Origin: Tetracladium setigerum
Lineage: Eukaryota > Ascomycota > Leotiomycetes > Helotiales
Length of the DNA stretch: 64,000 bases
Direction: 5' to 3'
Assembly (NCBI GenBank): GCA_031472005.1
Contig: PZJY01000005.1
Coordinates: 3,038,001-3,102,000 of the forward strand
Positions 57,795 to 64,000 of this stretch are shown piece after piece. The notes under the pieces were generated by a model. That model was given only the letters and a program-made list of their open reading frames with translations, searched no databases and was not told the DNA's origin. The position numbers and the translations under genes are program-made. How positions within the stretch are numbered: position 1 is the stretch's first letter; each line of letters opens with the position of its first letter.

Positions 57795-59301
57795 ATGACT
57801 TCCTACCTCCCCACCACCATTACCGCGCCCCTCTCGCGCGGTAACGATCTCATCCGTAGCACAATCGGTGGTTTCTCCTGGGGACCTGCCCTCTCCGTCT
57901 CCAAAGCCGCTGTGAAGTCCCTCTTCGGACGAATTGAGATTGGGAGTTTAGTCGTCGTCGATCAAGCAACAGGACAAACCCTCACATACGGCGAGAAAGC
58001 AGACCAAAATGCTGGGCTGCGAGTGAAGTTGGTGGTGAAGAAAGAAGCCTTCTGGGTTCGCTTGTTTCTATTCGCCGATATGGGATTCGCGGAGAGCTTC
58101 ATGTTGGGGGAGGTGGAATGCGAAGATTTGACGGCTTTTTTTGAGGTATGTGAAGCAGAAGATGAAGACCAATCGAACTTCTCCGCCAGATCTTGTCAAT
58201 CTTGAAAGGGCAGAAAAGGAGACCGATAGCCAAAGAAACAGGGACTAATCGAAATGGAAAAAATAGCTCTTCATACACAACCGAACCCAACTGGCAAATG
58301 CCACCACCCTCACTTCCTCCATCGCAGCCACCATCACCGGTCTCGCGCGCAGCACAAACACCCTCTCCAACTCCCTACTCAACATCCAGGCACATTATGA
58401 TATCAGCAACGAGATGTTTGCCGCTTTCCTCTCCGACGACATGACCTACTCCTGTCCCATCTGGAAACTGACCCCTCCCAATGCCACAGAAAAGGAAGAG
58501 GAAACCCTCGAACAAGCACAGATGACAAAACTACATCGCTTTATTGACGGCGCCCGGATCAAAGGCAGCGATCATGTTCTGGAGATCGGCACGGGCTGGG
58601 GATCCTTCGCTATCGAAGCGGTGCGCACGACAGGCTGCAAAGTGACATCTTTGACTCTGTCAATTGAGCAGAAGGCACTTGCCGAGAAACGCATTGCGGC
58701 CGCAGGATTCACAGAGCAGATTGAAGTGATCCTCTGCGATTACCGCGCCCTCCCCACGCCCAAGATTCTCTACGACAAAGTCGTGTCGATTGAGATGCTG
58801 GAGGCTGTGGGGAGTGAATACCTGGAGACATACTTCCAATGCATTCATCGCCTGCTGAAGAAAGATGGCATCGCCGTCTTCCAATGCATCACTATGCCGG
58901 AAGGACGGTACGAAGCCTACGCCAAAGGAGAGGATTTCATTCGCAAATATATCTTCCCTGGGGGACATCTCCCGTCTATTTCGCAGCTGGTGGAGAAAAT
59001 CAGTAAGGGATCGCAGGGAACGCTGGTGGTGGAGAGGATAGAAAATATTGGTGGCCACTACGCCAAGACACTGCGTCTGTGGAGAGAGAGCTTCGAACGC
59101 AATTTCGAGTCACGGATCAGGCCATCCTTGATGGTGGAGCATGAGGAGATGGGGGACAAGGAAGTGGAGGTCTTTCGGAAGAAGTGGATTTACTACTTCT
59201 GCTATTGTGAGGCTGGTTTTGCTACGAAGACTTTGGGTGATGCTATTATCACTGTTGGCCGGGAGGGCTCTTCGGAGTTGATGGCCGGGATTCCACTATG
59301 A
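57795..59301 (+). CDS. cyclopropane-fatty-acyl-phospholipid synthase-like methyltransferase
   Basis: Exons 57795-58145 and 58267-59301 (121-nt intron, GTATGT…ATAG) encode 461 residues. The N-terminal domain ('GRIEIGSLVVVDQATGQTLT', 'FADMGFAESFMLGEVECEDL') is that of CFA/mycolic-acid cyclopropane synthases; then 'IQAHYDISNEMFAAFLSDDM' and 'TYSCPIW' (lipid site), the SAM-binding motif 'VLEIGTGWGSFAIEA' near residues 220-234, 'IEMLEAVGSEYLETYF', and the C-terminal 'WIYYFCYCEAGFATKTLGDA'. The enzyme class adds a methylene from SAM to the double bond of acyl chains in phospholipids; fungal relatives are also related to sphingolipid C9-methyltransferases, but the N-terminal domain here favours the CFA type. 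No membrane helices are obvious. Confidence 0.95.
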
Positions 59302-59544
59302 TAGGTTCTTCGGAGTGAGGGAGTTTTTTTGGTTTAGATGCTCCTTTTGAGTAAGCTGCCGGTTGGCAGGTTGGTTGGTATAGATCAGGTAGAATTTTCT
59401 TATAAATGGAGACCCATTTCAGGTTTCCTTAAGTTCCTGGATTTTCGAAATTGTCGCTTGTATAGCTTGACATAAATTTGCTGTTGCCGATTCCACGGAA
59501 GTGAATTTGTGCTTGTTGGGAGGGCTTGATGGCCAGAAAAGGTT
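59302..59544. other. short spacer between convergent genes
   Basis: 3' ends of the CFA synthase and REX4 genes face each other; nothing else. Confidence 0.6.
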
Positions 59545-60513
59545 TCAATGCTTCGTCTTCTTCTTCTTCTTCGGTTTTGATTTCGATTTCGCCGAAGAAC
59601 CTGGAGCAAAGGTTGGGAATTTCTTAGCGTGCTCAACATCAAAGGCTTGCTTGTGTCGTCTAAAAAGCAGCATTGTTGTCCTCGCATCTTCAATACTCGA
59701 ATGTTCCCCGCCCTGGATTTCCACACCTAGCAACTCCTTCGCCAGCTTCTTTAGACTCGGCGTCTTTCCTGCACTCAACTTCCTGAAGCCAGAAAATCTA
59801 GACGTGTCCCGGATATCTTTCTTCGGATGACCTAACATCACAGCCTCCAGATCATTTCTGATAGCATGACCGACCAGTATTCGCTCGCTCAAAATATCAG
59901 CGACCTGCTTCTGCACCTCCTCAAAACTCCGTGCCGTGGCCATGTGCTTTGAAGAGACACCACTGACATGCGTCCTCCAATCCGTCACGAACTCCTTGGG
60001 CTTGACAAAGGAATCGTAGACCTGCGTGCCGTGGAAATTGACGATACTGACGCGAGCCAGAACCGAGCGATCCTCTAATCCTCCCACTCCCACCATTTCA
60101 CAATCCATGGCGACGTATTTCCCAATATCCACGTCTTCTGATAGTCCGCCATTGATGTTGTCTGCTTTGCTTCCTAGCACCGTGGTATCCTTTAAGTTCC
60201 CTCCATAGGCATCTGCTAAATCTTTCGCGGAGATGTCGTTGTCTTCGGCCCAGAGAGCTAAGGATGCTGAAACGACTGGTTCCTTTGGAGGAGCTTCTGT
60301 CTCTGCTTCTGTACTTGATCCTGCACCCATCTTTCTCTTCTTTGCTGCCGTGGTCTTCAAAATACCACTCTCCTCGAGTCTTCTCTTCTTCGCTGCGCTA
60401 TTGATCTGTCGTTCCGTAGGGACTGCTTTTCTTTTCCGCTCTTCTTTGGCTCTGGTTTCTTGCTTCAATGTTGTCTGGATCCGTTTCCAATTGCTCGACA
60501 ATTCGGGGGCCAT
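59545..60513 (-). CDS. REX4: RNA exonuclease 4 (REX4, DEDDh family)
   Basis: Intronless, 322 residues. A Lys/Arg-rich N-terminus with nucleolar-type signals (about 1-65), a linker, then the DEDDh 3'-5' exonuclease domain: Exo I 'YVAMDCEMVGVG' near 134-145 with the Asp-Glu pair, Exo II 'LVGHAIRNDLEAVML' with Asp, and Exo III 'GGEHSSIEDARTTMLLF' with His and Asp. All four acidic residues plus His are present. A poly-Lys end (KSKSKPKKKKKTKH) follows. REX4 acts in pre-rRNA processing (ITS1) in yeast. Head-to-head with ESA1. Confidence 0.96.
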   Translation of the reverse strand: MAPELSSNWKRIQTTLKQETRAKEERKRKAVPTERQINSAAKKRRLEESGILKTTAAKKRKMGAGSSTEAETEAPPKEPVVSASLALWAEDNDISAKDLADAYGGNLKDTTVLGSKADNINGGLSEDVDIGKYVAMDCEMVGVGGLEDRSVLARVSIVNFHGTQVYDSFVKPKEFVTDWRTHVSGVSSKHMATARSFEEVQKQVADILSERILVGHAIRNDLEAVMLGHPKKDIRDTSRFSGFRKLSAGKTPSLKKLAKELLGVEIQGGEHSSIEDARTTMLLFRRHKQAFDVEHAKKFPTFAPGSSAKSKSKPKKKKKTKH

Positions 60514-60766
60514 TGCGTTGTTGTCGTCGAACGCGCGTGGGAGTAGGCAATGAAGTGAGGGAGGACGATAAGGTTCTTCTGGCAGATAGTAAACATTTCG
60601 AGAGGTGAAATTTTAGCGACGAGGCTCCCCTAAAACTTTAGCGCTCGGACCAGCCAAAAAGTGAACTTCCAGCCTCGTCCTTTGCCCCTCCAAAAGCATC
60701 ACGACGACATACCCCAAATCAATTATTCAACGGCCAAAAGCCATCAAATAAATCGAGTTTTTCATC
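60514..60766. promoter_or_regulatory. short divergent promoter REX4 / ESA1
   Basis: 253 bp separate the two start codons, so the genes share a promoter region. Confidence 0.6.
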
Positions 60767-62457
60767 ATGGCAGGTGGCGCATCGGCTCAGGATGGCTCTA
60801 CAGGAAGCCCAGCTCCGAGGCAGAAGGGAATGGCGACGGTTGATACGGTGAAGTAAGTCCTCGATTTCATGGTCGCGTCGCGAGTTCAGCGTGCTAACGT
60901 CTCGCCTGCAGGATAGGATGCATCGCTATGGTCGTCAAGGTTGGTTCTCCTTCACATCTCCCTCTCTCTCCCTCTGCGCAAACCGGCACAACTTAGACTT
61001 GCGCTGTCTAAGTAGGGTGTACATCATGCTGATAAGAAGCTCCTCAGGATGGAAAAGCTCGACGAGCCGAAATTCTAAGCATAAAAGAGACGAAGAGCGG
61101 TCGCCAATTCTACTGTAACTTCGACAACTTCAACAAACGTCTCGACGAATGGGTGCCCGCCGTGCGCATAGACTTCACACAAGAAGTCGAATGGCCGAAT
61201 CCCGAGAAACCAAAGGAGACGAAAAAGGCAGCAGCACCGGTGGCGAAGAAGACGGTCGCCGCGCAAAAGAATAAGAAGAGGTCGGCGGCTGTCACGAGGG
61301 AGGCATCGGTGGCTTCAGAAGGGAGCACACCACAGCCATGGATGGACATTGGGGAATCACAAAAGCCTACCCCCGGTGCGGAAGGGGGAGGGGAGACTTT
61401 TCAGCTCACTCTGGATCTCGACGCCACCCCAGGAGCGGAGGATGATGATCCCATGGATGTCGACGAAGTAGCTGCCAACGCTGTTGCCGCGAAGGCGCAA
61501 CCCGCCGAACCGTTCAGTCGCGAGGAGGAAATCGAGAAGCTTCGTGTGGGCGGATCGATGACACAGAATCAAGCTGAAATCTCGAGGATTCGAAATATTT
61601 CAAAGGTCCAGTTTGGCAGATTTGAGTTGTATCCGTGGTACTTCTCTCCCTACCCCGAGGCCTTTACGCATGAGGATCTGATGTACATTTGCGAATTCTG
61701 TCTTTGCTATTATGGAGATCTCAAGTCTTTTACGAGGCATCGACAGAAGTGTACTTTGCAACATCCGCCAGGAAACGAGATTTATCGAGATGACTATGTC
61801 TCCTTCTTTGAGATAGACGGTCGTCGACAGCGTGTGTGGTGCAGAAATCTGTGTCTGATTACGAAGATGTTCTTGGATCACAAGGCTCTCTACTACGACG
61901 TTGACCCCTTTCTCTTCTATGTGATGACGGCCCGAGATGAGAAAGGGTTCCACCTCGTGGGCTACTTTTCCAAGGAGAAGGAGAGCGCAGATGGATACAA
62001 TGTTGCTTGTATTCTCACGCTTCCCCAATATCAAAGAAAAGGATACGGCAGACTCTTGATCCAATTCTCATACGAGCTATCTAAAAAGGAGAACAAACTC
62101 GGCTCGCCCGAGAAGCCACTTTCCGATCTTGGTCTCCTATCATATCGCCAGTACTGGACGGAAAATCTGATCGAATTACTACTAGAGTACAATGATAAGG
62201 ATGAAAAGCTGAGCATCGAAAATATCACGCAAGCTCTAGCCATGACGGCGCAGGATGTCGAGAGCACGCTCCAGGCTTTGAAGATGCAGGTGTATCATAA
62301 AGGCGAACACAAGATTGTGATTCCGACCCATCTGATCAAGAAGCATGAGCTGTTGAAGGAGAAGTTCAAGACGAAACCGAAGAGAGTCATTGATCCGGAG
62401 AGGTTACAGTGGAAACCGCCCGTGTTCACGGCAAGTTCTCGTACTTGGGGATGGTGA
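60767..62457 (+). CDS. ESA1: MYST histone acetyltransferase ESA1 (NuA4 catalytic subunit)
   Basis: Exons 60767-60852, 60912-60939 (only 28 nt) and 61048-62457, introns 59 and 108 nt; 507 residues. The chromo-barrel domain comes together across the junctions: 'VKIGCIAMVVKDGKARRAEI' then 'SGRQFYCNFDNFNKRLDEWV'. A charged Ala/Lys linker follows, then the MYST domain: zinc finger 'YICEFCLCYYGDLKSFTRHR' with C and H ligands, 'DPFLFYVMTARDEKGFHLVG', the catalytic Cys in 'ACILTLP', the acetyl-CoA loop QRKGYGRLLI and the catalytic Glu in 'SPEKPLSDLGLLSYRQYW'. Esa1 acetylates H4 and H2A within NuA4. Complete and intact. The tiny exon 2 and a GTTGGT donor make automatic prediction of the N-terminus difficult. 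Confidence 0.97.
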
Positions 62458-62908
62458 GGTAGATAAAATGGAAAAGACTGGGGGCTTGGAGTTGCATCTG
62501 GGGTGGCGTTTGGGAATAAAGGTGGTTTTTTAGCGAAAGTCCTTTGGCGAAGGGGGAGTTTTCTGGGTTTCCTTACAAGAAAAGAGAAATACAGGATTTT
62601 ATTTTTTTCCAAGGCCAGTCGAGGACCGAGACAGACAGCAAGCATCCTTCCGTGTTGTATTCCCGCACCTCGACTTACCTATCTATCATCACACTTGCTA
62701 GGTATGTCTGCTTCTTATGCTTCCAAACCACGATATACGGAGTATAGCCAGCCTCTCGCACAGAGACCTGCAGTGACATCTACCACCGCTTCCTCAGATG
62801 ACGACCTTAATTCGCTCGTCTACCTACCCATCTGATCACGATGTGATCCTAGATTTGCATTTCCGCCTGGTGTCTTAAAAACATATCATACACCGCAGAA
62901 GAGGATCT

Positions 62909-62950
<42 letters not shown>

Positions 62951-63836
62951 GCCAATAGAACTTCGTATCGAAACTGAGATGGCTGGATATTGGATCTCAA
63001 GATGCTGAGATGGGTCATGTGGAAGGGGTGTGTGGGAAGAGTGAGAAGGCTTGAGCAAGATTATTAGGTTTTCCAGATGGTTGGTCGGCTCGTGACGTTC
63101 GTTCGTTCTCAAAGAAGGAAAGAAAGAGAGGGACTTGATTGGTTTCCGGATACGTGGGACAGGTACAACAGTCTCATCTCTCTTTCATGCCTTTTCTTCA
63201 GCGACAAGTTGCGCGAGCGCTCAACGTCCCGCCCGCAACCAATCCGAGACACTGACATAAATTTAGTAGACCTTTTGTTAATTTCATCCCCAAGTGACAT
63301 CAAATAACAGTAAGTGACAGCAAGTGGTGTGTTCTCCTACTCGACAAAGTGTTTGTTGACTTTTGTTCTCGCTTAATCAAAGGCTTTCTCGGTCAAGCTA
63401 ATAATAAACAGCAATGCAGGAGGCTCTCCGAACAACAACCTCCACCCATCACTTCATTAAAATAACAACCCAACCATTCCCCAAAACCACAACACCAGTC
63501 ATTCTTTTCCTTCCCTTTCAAGTAGCATCCATGGCCAGGGCAATAGCAATACGTGTAGCTAAAACAGACAAAAAAGTTACGTGTCAATTGCGTGCCCTGT
63601 ACCCTGCAGTGTCACCATTATACGGTTCTCTTTGTACTGCAGACAACGGGTTCCTTATCTCGTGTATCCATACACCTTTCTCCGTCTCTGTCTCTCTATC
63701 TCTATCTCTCGCTTTTGCGAGCTCTTTCTCTCTCTCCGTGCTATGTCTGTACCGTTTCATTCCTCGAGCTGGCACTCTTTTCCTCCTGATCCTACCATTC
63801 CACAATCCGCCACAGAAGCGCAGCGAGCCGCACGCA
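62458..63836. other. intergenic region with AG microsatellite, no gene seen
   Basis: 1.4 kb between ESA1 and the next possible start. The only distinct structures are the (AG)n run at 62911-62946 and CT-rich stretches around 63675-63740 before the next start. Confidence 0.6.
62911..62946 (+). repeat. (AG)18 microsatellite
   Basis: Eighteen uninterrupted AG units about 450 bp after the ESA1 stop. Confidence 0.95.
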
Positions 63837-64000
63837 ATGTCTCAATCCTCCTCCTTCTTCCATTCTCAAGCACAAAGTTCTCAAAGTCCCCTTCAAAACT
63901 CAAGTCCAAGTCCAAGTTCAAACACAACTTCACATTCAAACTCCCACCTCCACACCCTCACCATATCCGAACCCGTCACCACCCCTCACCCTCACCCTCA
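63837..64000 (+). CDS. start of a Ser/Gln/Pro/His-rich protein, cut by window edge
   Basis: ATG at 63837 opens a frame that stays open to the last base (54 codons). It begins MSQSSSFFHSQAQSSQ, continues with Ser/Pro/Asn/Gln repeats and ends in HPHP repeats. Low complexity prevents any family call. The open frame, its position after a pyrimidine-rich leader and its fungal regulator-like composition support a real N-terminus. Confidence 0.4.
   Translation, partial: MSQSSSFFHSQAQSSQSPLQNSSPSPSSNTTSHSNSHLHTLTISEPVTTPHPHP

Noticed and set aside
61021..61080. Frameshift in ESA1 after the sequence 'GVHHADKKLLRMEKLDEPKF'
   Set aside because: That reading is intron sequence; splicing to the CAG ending at 61047 gives the expected 'DGKARRAEILSIKETKSG' without any indel.
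62849..63112. Minus-strand 87-codon frame with SLSLSLSL repeat
   Set aside because: Translation of the (AG)18 microsatellite; no other coding evidence.
1..64000. Secondary-metabolite backbone cluster, transposon or integrated virus
   Set aside because: No PKS, NRPS, terpene cyclase, transposase, reverse transcriptase, integrase or viral protein signature was found in any frame.

Overview
The window is nuclear DNA of a filamentous ascomycete (Pezizomycotina; a leotiomycete is my guess, not shown). The evidence is spliceosomal introns of about 46-250 nt with GT-AG borders and CTAAC/CTGAT-like branch sites, fungal-only families (DUF3425 bZIP-like, RTA1, SNG1/DUF3533, GT15 mannosyltransferase, a C2H2-like plus Zn2Cys6 regulator), intron-containing tRNA genes, and single-gene units on both strands. 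I see no operons, transposon, CRISPR array or viral insert.

Layout. 1-18 kb is mostly accessory metabolism and membrane proteins: end of a MATE transporter, an SDR, a DUF3425 bZIP-like regulator behind a tandem repeat, a second SDR, a bacterial-looking AGE/cellobiose 2-epimerase, an AEC carrier, an RTA1 protein and an SNG1-family protein. 18-29 kb holds PAT1 (mRNA decay), a Golgi GT15 mannosyltransferase, a secreted GPI-anchor-like protein and a small VOC protein. 29-31 kb holds two tRNA-Val genes and one tRNA-Lys gene in otherwise empty DNA. 32-46 kb is largely housekeeping: mitochondrial uS12, an MFS transporter, the ribosome-biogenesis helicase DBP10, a large disordered protein, the ribosomal-protein import adaptor SYO1, and IDI1. 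48-64 kb: a GNAT, RPA32, a small unrecognised protein, a Zn-cluster regulator next to a norsolorinic-acid-ketoreductase-like SDR and an NmrA-like protein, a CFA synthase, REX4, the MYST acetyltransferase ESA1, and the start of one more gene cut by the window edge.

How they fit: three genes (DBP10, SYO1, REX4) concern ribosome/rRNA production and ESA1/REX4 and SYO1/IDI1 are head-to-head pairs. The regulator-SDR-NmrA trio at 52-57 kb is the only group that looks like a small co-regulated metabolic unit.

The most useful observation is technical. Several conserved genes (PAT1, DBP10, the 54-kb SDR, probably the 39-kb disordered gene) are broken by single missing bases, mostly in G4/C4 runs, in the same direction each time. 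This points to homopolymer errors in the assembly rather than pseudogenes, and affects any automatic gene model. I did not find a convincing new biological system.
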